Source: Desulfuromonadales bacterium (GTDB lineage Bacteria > Desulfobacterota > Desulfuromonadia > Desulfuromonadales > BM103). From it: a stretch of 64,000 nt of DNA. Where the stretch lies: contig JAMONP010000097.1 of the NCBI GenBank assembly GCA_027065695.1, positions 1-64,000 on the forward strand. Reading direction: 5' to 3'. The notes under the pieces are model-generated. The model was not told the DNA's origin, made no database searches, and worked only from the letters and a program-made list of their open reading frames with translations. Below, in pieces: positions 43,932-51,973 of the stretch (position 1 is its first letter; each line of letters starts with the position of its first letter). Position numbers and translations under genes: made by a program.

Positions 43932-44780
43932 ATGAAAATAATTTCTAACATCAAAGATATGCAAACCCGCTGCTTAGCTGCCCGAGCAGCGGGCCAAACG
44001 ATCGCTTTCGTCCCAACCATGGGTTTTCTCCACGAGGGCCATCTTTCCCTGCTGCGTGAAGGTCGCGAACGTGGTGATCTTCTGGCCTTGTCGATTTTTG
44101 TAAATCCAACTCAGTTCGGGCATGGTGAAGACCTTGATCGCTATCCGCGTAATTTTGAGCGGGATGAGAGTCTGGCTCGTGAGTGCGGTGTTGACCTGAT
44201 TTTTTATCCCAATGCTGAAGCGATCTATCCTGCTGACTATGCGACCTACGTCACTGTTGAAGGGCCATTAACGACGACTCTTGAAGGTACTTGCCGTCCT
44301 ACCCATTTTCGCGGGGTTACCACGGTAGTCGCCAAGCTTTTCGTCATTGTCCAGCCGCATGTGGCGCTTTTCGGTCGCAAGGATTTTCAACAACTGGCGG
44401 TGATTCGGCGCATGACTCTTGATCTCAACCTTCCTGTAGAAATAGTCGGTATGCCGATTGTGCGCGAAACAGATGGCCTGGCAATGAGCTCCCGGAATGT
44501 CTATCTTGCAGAGAATGAAAGGAAACAAGCCCTGGCCCTGATTGACACTTTGGGTCTGTCGGTGCAAATGGTGCGAGATGGCGAGCGGAATGTGTCAAAA
44601 GTTCTGGAGTCGGCTCGTCAGCGTCTGCATGTTGAGCCAGATCTGACTATTGATTATGTGAAAATATGTCATGCACAGACTTTGGCAGAGGTTGAGACAG
44701 TTGACCAGGAGTCGGTCATGCTGCTGGCGGTGTCCGTAGGTAAAACCCGTCTGATTGATAATGGTTCAATCCTATGCTGA
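43932..44780 (+). CDS. panC: Pantothenate synthetase
   Basis: 282 residues from the ATG at 43932. VPTMGFLHEGHLSLLREG (ATP-binding HxGH), VNPTQFGHGEDLDRYPR, LFGRKDFQQLAVIRRM and SSRNVYL are the classical motifs. It condenses pantoate with beta-alanine using ATP. It overlaps the decarboxylase gene by 7 bp, which fits co-production of beta-alanine and its consumer. Confidence 0.97.
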   Translation: MKIISNIKDMQTRCLAARAAGQTIAFVPTMGFLHEGHLSLLREGRERGDLLALSIFVNPTQFGHGEDLDRYPRNFERDESLARECGVDLIFYPNAEAIYPADYATYVTVEGPLTTTLEGTCRPTHFRGVTTVVAKLFVIVQPHVALFGRKDFQQLAVIRRMTLDLNLPVEIVGMPIVRETDGLAMSSRNVYLAENERKQALALIDTLGLSVQMVRDGERNVSKVLESARQRLHVEPDLTIDYVKICHAQTLAEVETVDQESVMLLAVSVGKTRLIDNGSILC

Positions 44781-46450
44781 AAAGCCGCGAAACAGCAAGC
44801 GCCACCCTGGAAAATCTCTACCGGATTTTCACGGTTCCTGAAGCACCCGATTCGACCTTGGGCGGGATAGACCAGGCAATCAGCAATGATGTCGTCGGAT
44901 TCCTGCAGACCCATATCGTCGCTCTAGAGCGGAGCATCGAAGAGATCGAAGCCGATTTCTCCTCATCGATCATTCCCGAGAATCCTACTTTTGTTTCCGA
45001 GTATACCGAGTTCGTTAAACAGAAGCTGGTTGCCCAATCGGTGCATACTGCCGCTCCCGGTTTCATCGGCCACATGACCTCGGCATTACCTTATTTTATG
45101 TTGCCGCTGTCACGCATTATGACAGCGCTGAATCAGAACCTGGTCAAGGTTGAGACATCCAAGGCCTTCACGCCGCTGGAACGCCAGGTTCTGGCCATGC
45201 TTCACCGTCTCGTCTATCTGGGCGACGATACTTTCTACAAGCAATGGATTCACGATAGCGAGCACGCCCTTGGAGCTTTCTGCTCCGGAGGCACTATCGC
45301 TAACGTCACCGCGCTATGGGTTGCGCGCAACCGTCTCTGTGCTCCTTCCGGGTCGTTCCGTGGTCTTGCCCAGGAAGGCTTGGCACGCGCTCTGCGGCAT
45401 CTCAATTGTGATGGTCTTGCTGTTCTGGTCTCTAGGCGCGCTCACTATTCCCTGGCCAAGGCTGTTGATCTGCTCGGTCTTGGCCGGGACAACCTGGTGA
45501 AGATTGATACCGATGCTAACAACCGCATAGATATGAAGCAGCTTCGGGCAGCCTGTCGTCGTCTGCGTGACGATAATATTCGCCCTTTGGCACTGGTTGG
45601 TATTGCTGGCACCACCGAAACTGGCAGCGTTGATCCTCTGGGAGAGATGGCCGACTTGGCCGAAGAGTTGGGCTGCCATTTCCATGTTGATGCTGCCTGG
45701 GGAGGTCCGGTCCTTTTTTCCAAACGCAATCGTCACCAGCTTGAGGGTATCTCCCGCGCCGATTCGGTGACCATCGACGCTCACAAACAGCTCTACGTAC
45801 CTATGGGTGCTGGCATGGTTGTCTTCAAAGATCCTACTGCCATGTCTGCTATTGAGCATCATGCCGCCTATATCCTGCGCCATGGCTCAAAGGACCTCGG
45901 CAGCCACACCCTTGAGGGATCGCGGCCCGGCAAGGCGTTGTTGGTGCATGCCGGCCTGTCGATCATCGGTCATAAAGGCTACGAACTGCTCATTGACCTT
46001 GGCATTGAACGAGCGAAGTCTTTTGCCGAAACGATTCGGCAGCACCCGGATTTCGTACTGACCAGCGTGCCGCAGTTGAATATCCTGACCTATCGCTATT
46101 GTCCTGAGAAGGTGCAGCGCTGTTTGCTTCAGGCTACGGATGAACAGCGCGGGAAGATTAACCAGCTGCTTGATCAGATCAACCAGATGTTACAAAAGGA
46201 TCAGCGTGAGGCAGGTAAAACCTTTGTTTCCAGAACCAGCTTACAAGTGCCTCCATGTAATCAGAAACGCACTGTTCTGCGTGTAGTCCTGGCCAATCCA
46301 CTGACTACCGATGAGATACTTGCGTCGGTATTGGACGAGCAGTGTACGATCATGCTGCAACAGGACATTCAGGATTTACAGCAGCAGGTGGAAGCTCTTT
46401 GCGCGGAGGTTGACGATTCTCCTGTTGCAGTTTGTGCCGAGAGGAACTGA
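44774..46450 (+). CDS. panP: PLP-dependent aspartate 1-decarboxylase (PanP type)
   Basis: 558 residues of the group II PLP decarboxylase fold: FCSGGTIANVTALWVAR, HVDAAWGGPVLFS and the PLP-lysine DAHKQLYVPMGAG. The length, N-terminal extension and position overlapping panC fit PanP, the alternative to pyruvoyl PanD for making beta-alanine from aspartate. A glutamate decarboxylase cannot be excluded from sequence alone, but the operon context favours PanP. No panD is seen in the window. Confidence 0.85.
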   Translation: MLKSRETASATLENLYRIFTVPEAPDSTLGGIDQAISNDVVGFLQTHIVALERSIEEIEADFSSSIIPENPTFVSEYTEFVKQKLVAQSVHTAAPGFIGHMTSALPYFMLPLSRIMTALNQNLVKVETSKAFTPLERQVLAMLHRLVYLGDDTFYKQWIHDSEHALGAFCSGGTIANVTALWVARNRLCAPSGSFRGLAQEGLARALRHLNCDGLAVLVSRRAHYSLAKAVDLLGLGRDNLVKIDTDANNRIDMKQLRAACRRLRDDNIRPLALVGIAGTTETGSVDPLGEMADLAEELGCHFHVDAAWGGPVLFSKRNRHQLEGISRADSVTIDAHKQLYVPMGAGMVVFKDPTAMSAIEHHAAYILRHGSKDLGSHTLEGSRPGKALLVHAGLSIIGHKGYELLIDLGIERAKSFAETIRQHPDFVLTSVPQLNILTYRYCPEKVQRCLLQATDEQRGKINQLLDQINQMLQKDQREAGKTFVSRTSLQVPPCNQKRTVLRVVLANPLTTDEILASVLDEQCTIMLQQDIQDLQQQVEALCAEVDDSPVAVCAERN

Positions 46451-46452
46451 TC

Positions 46453-47760
46453 GTGACGGCCTCTCCACGCCGGCCAACCCTCTACCGTTGCCGTTTTCTG
46501 CTGCCGATCACTGCTCCGCCAATTGAGGATGGGGCCATGCTGGTTGAGGCTGACCGCGTCAACTTAGTTGGTACTTACAACGAACTGGCCGCCGCCCATC
46601 CTGAAGCAGTGGTCGTTGATTTTGGCGAATCGATCCTTTTGCCGCCGATGGTCAATGCCCATACGCATCTCGAACTCAGTCACTTTGCTGACTGGGCTGC
46701 TGCTGCCAAGCCCAAAACTCTACAGGCCCCCAAAACTCCACAAGCCCCAGATGTTTCACAAAAGTTTGTTGACTGGATTCTCTGGCTGGTGCGAGTGAGG
46801 AGGAATATTGGCGAAGTAGAGTTGCAGGCCTCTCTTGCCGATGGGCTGAGAAAGTCGTTGAGTGCCGGGACCGGGGCTGTCGGTGATATTTTTACAACCT
46901 TAAGTGCTGTAAACGCTTATCAAAGCTCGCCTTTGCGTGGTCGTATCTTCGCCGAAGTTCTGGGGCAGGATCCGTCAGTTGTCGGAGATCGTCTTGCCGC
47001 TATAGGGGCTCTCTGTTTGCACCCACCCGGGGCTGATCTTAACTGGGGGCTTTCACCTCATGCACCCTACACCTTGTCGCCTGCTACAATGAATCAGGTC
47101 TTTGCTTTTGCCGACCTCAAGTCTTTACAATGCAGTATTCATCTTGCCGAATCAAAAGCTGAGACTGACTTCATGCAGAATGGCACCGGCATGATTGCTG
47201 ATAAACTTTTTGCCGCAGCGAGGTGGAAGCTGTCAGCCAATGCAGCTCCCGGTTGTAGCCCGGTCAGCGCTCTTTGCCGACAGGGAAGATTAAGACCTGG
47301 TGACTTGGCGGTCCATGGTGTTCAGGTTGACGCTGCAGATATCGAACAGCTCAAGCAGACCGGTTGCTCAGTTGTCCTCTGTCCACGCTCCAATGCGACT
47401 CTCGATGTTGGCAAAGCGCCGGTTGCTACCTACCTCAACGCTGGTGTGCCGTTAGCGCTCGGCACTGACAGCCTGGCCAGCTCTTCGAGTTTGTCGGTCT
47501 GGGACGAGATGGCTTTTGCCATGGATTGGTTTGCTGGAGAAGCTGAACCGTGTGACTGGCTGGAAATGGCGACTCTCGGTGGCGCAAAAGCTCTCGGCAT
47601 TCATGATCGGATGGGACAGCTTGCAACCGGCTATGAAGCCTCTTTTCAGGTTGTTACTCTTGCCGATATGCCTGTTGTAGACGAACTTGAAGAAACTCTT
47701 TGTACCTCCGGTCGTGATGTCGAGGTGACACATCTCTACCTGGGGGGCTGTCAGGCCTGA
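46453..47760 (+). CDS. Amidohydrolase-family deaminase (aminofutalosine/SAH deaminase-like)
   Basis: 435 residues from GTG 46453, 2 bp after panP with GAGAGG upstream. Metal-binding HxH in NAHTHLELS, then WGLSPHAPYTLSP, IHLAESKAE and the catalytic LGTDSLASSSSLSVWDEM place it in the TrzA/MtaD/aminofutalosine deaminase branch. A role in menaquinone (futalosine) biosynthesis or in recycling 5'-adenosyl products from radical SAM chemistry is plausible. The substrate is not determined by sequence. Pro/Lys-rich PKTLQAPKTPQAPD (about 85-98) looks like a local duplication. Confidence 0.75.
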   Translation: MTASPRRPTLYRCRFLLPITAPPIEDGAMLVEADRVNLVGTYNELAAAHPEAVVVDFGESILLPPMVNAHTHLELSHFADWAAAAKPKTLQAPKTPQAPDVSQKFVDWILWLVRVRRNIGEVELQASLADGLRKSLSAGTGAVGDIFTTLSAVNAYQSSPLRGRIFAEVLGQDPSVVGDRLAAIGALCLHPPGADLNWGLSPHAPYTLSPATMNQVFAFADLKSLQCSIHLAESKAETDFMQNGTGMIADKLFAAARWKLSANAAPGCSPVSALCRQGRLRPGDLAVHGVQVDAADIEQLKQTGCSVVLCPRSNATLDVGKAPVATYLNAGVPLALGTDSLASSSSLSVWDEMAFAMDWFAGEAEPCDWLEMATLGGAKALGIHDRMGQLATGYEASFQVVTLADMPVVDELEETLCTSGRDVEVTHLYLGGCQA

Positions 47761-47797
47761 CAAGTTGTGGCAAGAAATTGGCTGACCTGCTAGAATG

Positions 47798-47909
47798 GTA
47801 GAACAGTAGGATTGTAGAACAGTAGGATTGTAGAACAGTAGGATTGTAGAACAGTAGGATTGTAGAACAGTAGGATTGTAGAACAGTAGGATTGTAGAAC
47901 AGTAGGATG
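47798..47909. repeat. Tandem 16-bp repeat, 7 copies
   Basis: GTAGAACAGTAGGATT repeated head to tail seven times with the last base of the last copy changed. Located between the amidohydrolase and rseC genes. No spacers, so not CRISPR. Confidence 0.97.
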
Positions 47910-47942
47910 TGGTGAGGAACGAACCGCAGCACTCACGAGTAA

Positions 47943-48395
47943 ATGATTATGATTGAAGAAATTGGCACAGTCGTCGAATTGAAAGGCAAGCACACCGCAA
48001 TGGTGATGTGCACAAAGAGCAGCTTTTGCGAAAGTTGTGCGGCACATAGCAGTTGTATCATAGGAGAGGATGGCAACATCCGCCTGATCGAAGTACAAAA
48101 CACTCAAGGAGCCTCTGTCGGTGAACGGGTGCGTATTGCAACCACGACAAAGTCTTTCCTGCAGTCATCTTTTCTGTTATATATCATGCCCCTGATTGCT
48201 CTGGTAATCGGCGCCGTAGTCGGTAAACTGGTCGGTGAGAACCTGAACACCGGTCTCGACACGAACTTGCTCTCCGCAGTTTTCGGGGTCTTTTTTATGG
48301 TCGGTAGTTTCGTTATCTTGCGTGTCGGCAGCAGCGTCTTGTCGAAGGAAGCCTATATGCCGAAGATTGTTGCTATTCTTCGGGATGAAGAATAG
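47943..48395 (+). CDS. rseC: RseC/MucC family membrane protein
   Basis: 150 residues: an N-terminal soluble part with Cys at VMCTKSSFCESCAAHSSC, GEDGNIRLIEVQNTQGASVGERVRI, and two membrane helices (FLLYIMPLIALVIGAVVGKLVG and LLSAVFGVFFMVGSFVILRV). RseC proteins are linked to SoxR reduction and to the Rnf electron-transfer complex. A second in-frame ATG lies at 47949. No rnf genes are in the window. Confidence 0.88.
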   Translation: MIMIEEIGTVVELKGKHTAMVMCTKSSFCESCAAHSSCIIGEDGNIRLIEVQNTQGASVGERVRIATTTKSFLQSSFLLYIMPLIALVIGAVVGKLVGENLNTGLDTNLLSAVFGVFFMVGSFVILRVGSSVLSKEAYMPKIVAILRDEE

Positions 48396-48396
48396 G

Positions 48397-48632
48397 AACC
48401 GGAACGAGGAACGCGGGACGAGGAATTCAAAAGCTAAGGCAAAGGCAAATATAGAGGCAGAAAGGTCTGTCATCCCCGAATGATTCTATCGGGGATCCAT
48501 GGTTTTAAGATCTGGATTCCCGATTACAGCTTCGGGAATGACAGCTGTGCAGCTGCAGGCTAACCACAGATATTTTGAAATAAAGGATGGTTCGAGGTTT
48601 TCGCGTTCCGCGTCCCTCGTCCCGCGTTACGG
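48397..48632. repeat. Dispersed palindromic repeat, copy 7, with a nested second element
   Basis: Outer arms GGAACGAGGAACGCGGGACG (left) and CGCGTTCCGCGTCCCTCG with GTCCCGCG (right, about 48600-48627). The right arm ends a few bases before the smpB ATG. A different inverted repeat is nested inside. Confidence 0.82.
48467..48544. repeat. Nested palindromic element (CTGTCATCCCCGAA ... TTCGGGAATGACAG)
   Basis: The ends pair imperfectly, and inner GGGGATCCA/TGGATTCCC blocks also pair. The form resembles the widespread 'GTCATTCCCG...CGGGAATGAC' intergenic repeats of proteobacteria. It interrupts the loop of dispersed repeat copy 7. Confidence 0.75.
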
Positions 48633-48637
48633 ACCCC

Positions 48638-49093
48638 ATGGGCATAAAAATCATAGCCAACAATAAAAAGGCTTATCACGAATATTTTGTCGACGAGGTC
48701 TACGAAGCTGGTCTGGCTTTACAGGGGACTGAAGTGAAGTCGGTACGTATGGGGCAGGTGAGTATCAAAGAGGCCTACTGTCGCATCCGCAATGGTGAGG
48801 TGTTTGTTGACAACATGAATATAAGCCCATACGAGCAGGGCAATCGTGAAAATCATGAGCCACTGCGCCAACGCAAATTGCTGCTGCATCGCGATGAGAT
48901 CGACAAGTTGGCCAAAAAGGTCGACGAGAAAGGCCTGACTCTGGTGCCGACCAGACTCTATTTTAAAGATAGCCGGGCTAAGCTGGAAATCGGTGTCTGC
49001 CGTGGCAAGAAACTCTATGACAAGCGTGAAACACTTAAGCGCAAGCAGGCTGACCGCGAAGCCTCCCGCGCCATGAGTGATCACTTGCGGTAG
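48638..49093 (+). CDS. smpB: SsrA-binding protein
   Basis: 151 residues from the ATG at 48638 ([21 protein letters not shown] onward is conserved; upstream codons are repeat). [41 protein letters not shown]-type tail. It binds tmRNA and loads it onto stalled ribosomes. The tmRNA gene follows about 100 bp downstream, a conserved pairing. Confidence 0.97.
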   Translation: MGIKIIANNKKAYHEYFVDEVYEAGLALQGTEVKSVRMGQVSIKEAYCRIRNGEVFVDNMNISPYEQGNRENHEPLRQRKLLLHRDEIDKLAKKVDEKGLTLVPTRLYFKDSRAKLEIGVCRGKKLYDKRETLKRKQADREASRAMSDHLR

Positions 49094-49196
49094 TTGTTAC
49101 AGAGTTGAAATTACATGAGAAGTGTGGCACTATGGTGTTGCAATAGAAAGTTTTTTCCGCGCCGCGCACCATGCGCTACGCACTATAGAATTTAAA

Positions 49197-49548
49197 GGGG
49201 GTGCAAAGGTTTCGACGGGGATTGGAAGCACTGGTTGCATGCCGGAGTGGGCTGGCTCCGTTAATAAGCCCAACACATACAAACGCCGATACTGACGTTC
49301 GTTACGCACTAGCAGCTTAACCGCTGTTACGTCTCTTGTTTCATCGCCCATGTGGGGCAAGTGACGTTAATTATAGTGGGATAGTTTCAGGGATTGTCTG
49401 TGGCCCTGTTGCGAAACTTAAGCAGACTCGCCCGTAAGATATCCTGTTCGTGGGAGCTCTTCCGGGTTAATCAAATCACGAACTACGCATGTAGACGCCT
49501 GATGTGAAAGATTTTCGGACGCGGGTTCGATTCCCGCCACCTCCACCA
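49197..49548 (+). ncRNA. ssrA: Transfer-messenger RNA (tmRNA)
   Basis: 5' GGGGGTGCAAAGGTTTCGACGGGG pairs with 3' GCGGGTTCGATTCCCGCCACCTCCACCA to form the tRNA-like acceptor and T arm; CCA is encoded. The tag frame at 49285-49320 reads ADTDVRYALAA-stop, with the expected ALAA end for Clp proteolysis. Length 352 nt. The 3' end is one boundary of an integrated element (see att sites). Confidence 0.96.
49529..49548 (+). other. attL-like site in the 3' end of ssrA
   Basis: GATTCCCGCCACCTCCACCA at the tmRNA 3' end recurs at 52720-52739 with one mismatch (GATG for GATT). tmRNA 3' ends are common integrase targets. Confidence 0.75.
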
Positions 49549-50026
49549 ATTATGTTGTAACATGTTGTAAAGTAAGGGTTTTTCTTGCTGCTTATGCCTC
49601 TGTGTTAATGGTGCTCCGTTCACAGGGGTATTTCTTTATGTATCATTCAGGAAATCTTTATCCCTCTCGTCATTAAAGACGAGATGCCCTCACGCTGCCC
49701 GCAGGTTATGCAGGGTGCTGCGGATCTGTTTTGATGCCTATATCGAAGAGGTGAGGGGTTACATGATCAGTTGGGAAGGTAGGGTTTGGAGGGATGTTGG
49801 ATGAACCCCTAAATGAATAAGACGACAGCGTACCCTGTGTCGCGCATAAAAATGCAGGGATTCCTGTCGGAAAAACTTACACATCAATGTTTTGTGGTAT
49901 GTGGTTAATGTGGTGTCCAGTAAAAATATCAAGTTATTAGAGCGTTATGAGGCTCGAAAGTTTCTGGATCGATCTTTGCAGTATCTGCTCGCATGGCTAA
50001 TTTAACTGCTTTCTAAGGAGAGGTTT
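49549..50026 (+). other. Gap inside the tmRNA island: no intact gene
   Basis: No gene with a start and ribosome site is seen. A short open stretch around 49720-49800 (LRICFDAYIEEVRG...) may be a decayed coding fragment. The last part carries the sigma-54 promoter of the PEP-CTERM gene. Confidence 0.5.
49965..49980 (+). promoter_or_regulatory. Sigma-54 (-24/-12) promoter of the PEP-CTERM gene
   Basis: TGGATCGATCTTTGCA: GG and GC separated by 10 bp; TGG, CG and TTGCA match the consensus. Predicted start near 49991, 35 nt before the ATG at 50027. PEP-CTERM genes are often under the sigma-54 activator PrsR; none is in the window. Confidence 0.7.
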
Positions 50027-50830
50027 ATGAAAAAACTTTTGTTGTGTCTCATCGTAGTACTGGCTATTGCAGCTTTCCCACTCGTAGCCAACGCTACAGT
50101 CCAGACGTATGAGTTCTCGTTCACCGCGCAGAATATGCTTAGCTACCAAACAGCAAACGGTGCCGATGGGAGCACGGCAGTTCAGAATTCACTTTTCGAT
50201 GGTGCACGCCTGAAAAGAAATGGATCAAGTCCAGGTCTTGGCTCATCACGAAGCTACGTGGCAAGTGAAAATGTTGGTTTCCAGAGTTGGGCAGACAATA
50301 CAACAGACAAGTTTCTCGATTTTAACCTTTGGGGGCTGGATGGCAATGGCGCCAAATGGGGAGATGACTTTAAACCTACCGCTTGGGGATCAACTACTAG
50401 CACTTCTGGATGGACTTCATCGACGTACACATGGCCGTCTGCTTGGGGGTTACCACCTGCAGGCTATATTACTGATGAGTTTATTGGATGGTCCGCGGAT
50501 AGTTATAGTGACGGATTTAACTTCCAGGACAATAACTTGAACGACAAGGCATTCACCTTCCAAGTAGACATCGACTCCAGTAATGCTTTTTGGGGCAAAG
50601 ACACTAATGGTGCACCTAATGACCTGTCAAAACCTGAATTAACATTTTGGTTTGGTGGGTGGTTCGATGACGACTTATGGGGGGATGAAGAAAACTACTA
50701 TATGTACGAAGGAAACATGGTTCTCACAGGCCGTGAAGTTGCCCCCGTTCCAGAACCCTCAACTATACTCCTTCTCGGAAGTGGCCTCCTAGGTCTCGGC
50801 TGGTACGGACGAAAGCGTAAAAAAGCATAA
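50027..50830 (+). CDS. PEP-CTERM sorting-signal exported protein
   Basis: 267 residues. Signal peptide 1-24 (LLLCLIVVLAIAAFPLVANA), a Trp/Asp/Gly/Ser-rich body without a known domain (about 20 Trp, many in WG/GW/DLWG contexts), and a C-terminal sorting signal VPEPSTILLLGSGLLGLGWYGRKRKK. The VPEP motif, helix and basic tail are recognised by exosortase (EpsH/XrtA) for processing during exopolysaccharide-linked export. AAGGAGAGG precedes the ATG. It lies within the tmRNA island, so it may be acquired. Confidence 0.92.
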   Translation: MKKLLLCLIVVLAIAAFPLVANATVQTYEFSFTAQNMLSYQTANGADGSTAVQNSLFDGARLKRNGSSPGLGSSRSYVASENVGFQSWADNTTDKFLDFNLWGLDGNGAKWGDDFKPTAWGSTTSTSGWTSSTYTWPSAWGLPPAGYITDEFIGWSADSYSDGFNFQDNNLNDKAFTFQVDIDSSNAFWGKDTNGAPNDLSKPELTFWFGGWFDDDLWGDEENYYMYEGNMVLTGREVAPVPEPSTILLLGSGLLGLGWYGRKRKKA

Positions 50831-51135
50831 TACAAATCGGAACTAATGCGAAGCGGGGTCAGAAATGGCTCCGCTTTTTTTTGTCCTGAATCAGTGAACT
50901 TGCAAACTTAATCCTGCTCTCGATCTTTGACAATTAGCTGACTTTATTGTGTATTTCTGCTATTCTTGAGCCGCCCTGAAATTCACCTAAGGAGTTTCAA
51001 TTGTGACATTCCCCCGGTTCAAACTTGAGCAATCCAAGCATGTCTCGCATCAACTATTTTGTCCTGTACCGCGACAATTAACGTGGCCGATTACTTAGTC
51101 TTTCCATTATTGATTGGGTGTCTTCATTAGTGATT
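50831..51135. other. Gap inside the tmRNA island
   Basis: Apart from the terminator it shows only a 32-codon frame beginning GTG 51002 behind AAGGAG (MTFPRFKLEQSKHVSHQLF...), ending at a TAG about 51097. It has the look of the cut-off start of a gene, but I cannot name it. Confidence 0.35.
50851..50882 (+). terminator. Intrinsic terminator of the PEP-CTERM gene
   Basis: AAGCGGGG and CTCCGCTT arms (6-bp core AAGCGG/CCGCTT) around a 10-14 nt loop, followed by eight or more T. Confidence 0.8.
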
Positions 51136-51282
51136 TCAGAAGAGGTTTCTCCTTTCGGCATAAAGCACCTGGTTCGAAGTGTCTTCTACCGTACTGCGGA
51201 CCATCTCTCCCAGATGATCATGGATGGCAGACTCATTAAACTGGATGATTTTTCCGTCGTTCTGTGTAGAATGTGAGTTCAC
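51136..51282 (-). pseudogene. IS256-family transposase, N-terminal fragment
   Basis: 48 residues from GTG 51282 (AAAAGGAG upstream on the minus strand): NSHSTQNDGKIIQFNESAI then HDHLGEMVRSTVEDTSNQV, matching the N-terminal segment of IS256 transposases up to the position of the usual LDAEAD, where the frame becomes YAERRNLF-stop. The remaining 350 or so residues are missing. Debris of a transposition in the tmRNA island. Confidence 0.65.
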
Positions 51283-51505
51283 GGTGGTGCTCCTTTTTTG
51301 GGGGTAATTGACGTTTGGTCGCATCAACGTAATACCATGTGGGGCACTACCGTGACTTTCTAAAAAAGCGAAAAATATTTTACGTTATCGCTTCAGGCTG
51401 TTTACACCGCGACTGATCTGAGCTAATAAATATATTGTTGGTATTGAAATAATCTGTAATATTATTATGTTATGTCGTAATTCTGCATGAAATTTTAATT
51501 TTCAC

Positions 51506-51739
51506 ATGAAGTACCGCTTCCCTAAAAAACTGACACCAGAATTTTTGTTGGTTGACCTGGTTGATAATCTTGATCAGGTTGCCGAGGAGCGTGACAAGGT
51601 GCTTGAAGGAGTGAAGTCCAAACTGCCTGAACTTGACCCGCAGCGCCTGCAGTCGGTCATCAAGCGGTTTGCCAAGATTTCGACACAAAAATTCTTCAAG
51701 GAGACCTGGGCTGATGTTTTCTGCCGTCTACCTGCATGA
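51506..51739 (+). pseudogene. Possible AbiEi-type antitoxin remnant
   Basis: 77 codons, PKKLTPEFLLVDLVDNLDQVAEERDKVLEG then LPELDPQRLQSVIKRFAKISTQKFFKETW. The LDPQRLQ..IKRF..ST.KFFKE segment resembles the C-terminal region of type IV (AbiEi) antitoxins, which usually have a winged helix-turn-helix in front; that part is missing. It overlaps the truncated AbiEii-like frame by 26 bp with AAGGAG between, the normal AbiEi-AbiEii arrangement. Assignment tentative. Confidence 0.4.
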
Positions 51740-51863
51740 ACTTGACGATTTTCCAGATCTTATCTCGGCGGTTTCTTTCGATAAAAAAATTCGTCCTCAA
51801 TTGGTAGAAAAAGATGACTGGATCATGCGTTTTCTGAATCGAATGTGTTCTTTCCTAAGTTAG
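51714..51863 (+). pseudogene. AbiEii-like nucleotidyltransferase toxin, N-terminal fragment
   Basis: 49 codons from ATG 51714 behind AAGGAG: SAVYLHELDDFPDLISAVSF then KKIRPQLVEKDDWIMRFLNR. The aLVEKDxWI motif is typical for AbiEii/nucleotidyltransferase toxins just before the GGT-S-DLDF catalytic motif, which is not present here because the frame stops at 51863. A degraded relative of the gene at the window end. Confidence 0.55.
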
Positions 51864-51916
51864 GAGAGAACTTTTACAATCAACGGGTGGTTACCTGTCT
51901 TCTTCTCTTGATAAAG

Positions 51917-51944
51917 GGCTACGTTAAGGCTACAATATGGCTAC
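51917..51944. promoter_or_regulatory. Three GGCTAC repeats at 11-bp spacing upstream of relB
   Basis: GGCTAC at 51917, 51928 and 51939, exactly 11 bp apart, followed by a partial inverse TAGCC at 51948-51952. They lie 30-57 bp before relB, consistent with cooperative binding of a ribbon-helix-helix antitoxin on one face of the helix. Confidence 0.5.
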
Positions 51945-51973
51945 AAATAGCCCACATTGGAGCCGTGATTGTC

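Noticed and set aside
47798-47909. Tandem 16-mers as a CRISPR array
   Set aside because: Units are contiguous with no spacers, no palindromic repeat and no cas genes nearby.
49125-49142. TGGCAC...TTGCA just upstream of tmRNA, like a sigma-54 promoter
   Set aside because: GG and GC are separated by 12 bp, two too many; tmRNA is normally under sigma-70.
51002-51100. Short frame MTFPRFKLEQSKHVS... with a ribosome site in the island
   Set aside because: Only 32 codons with no recognisable family; could be a cut gene start but cannot be supported as a gene.
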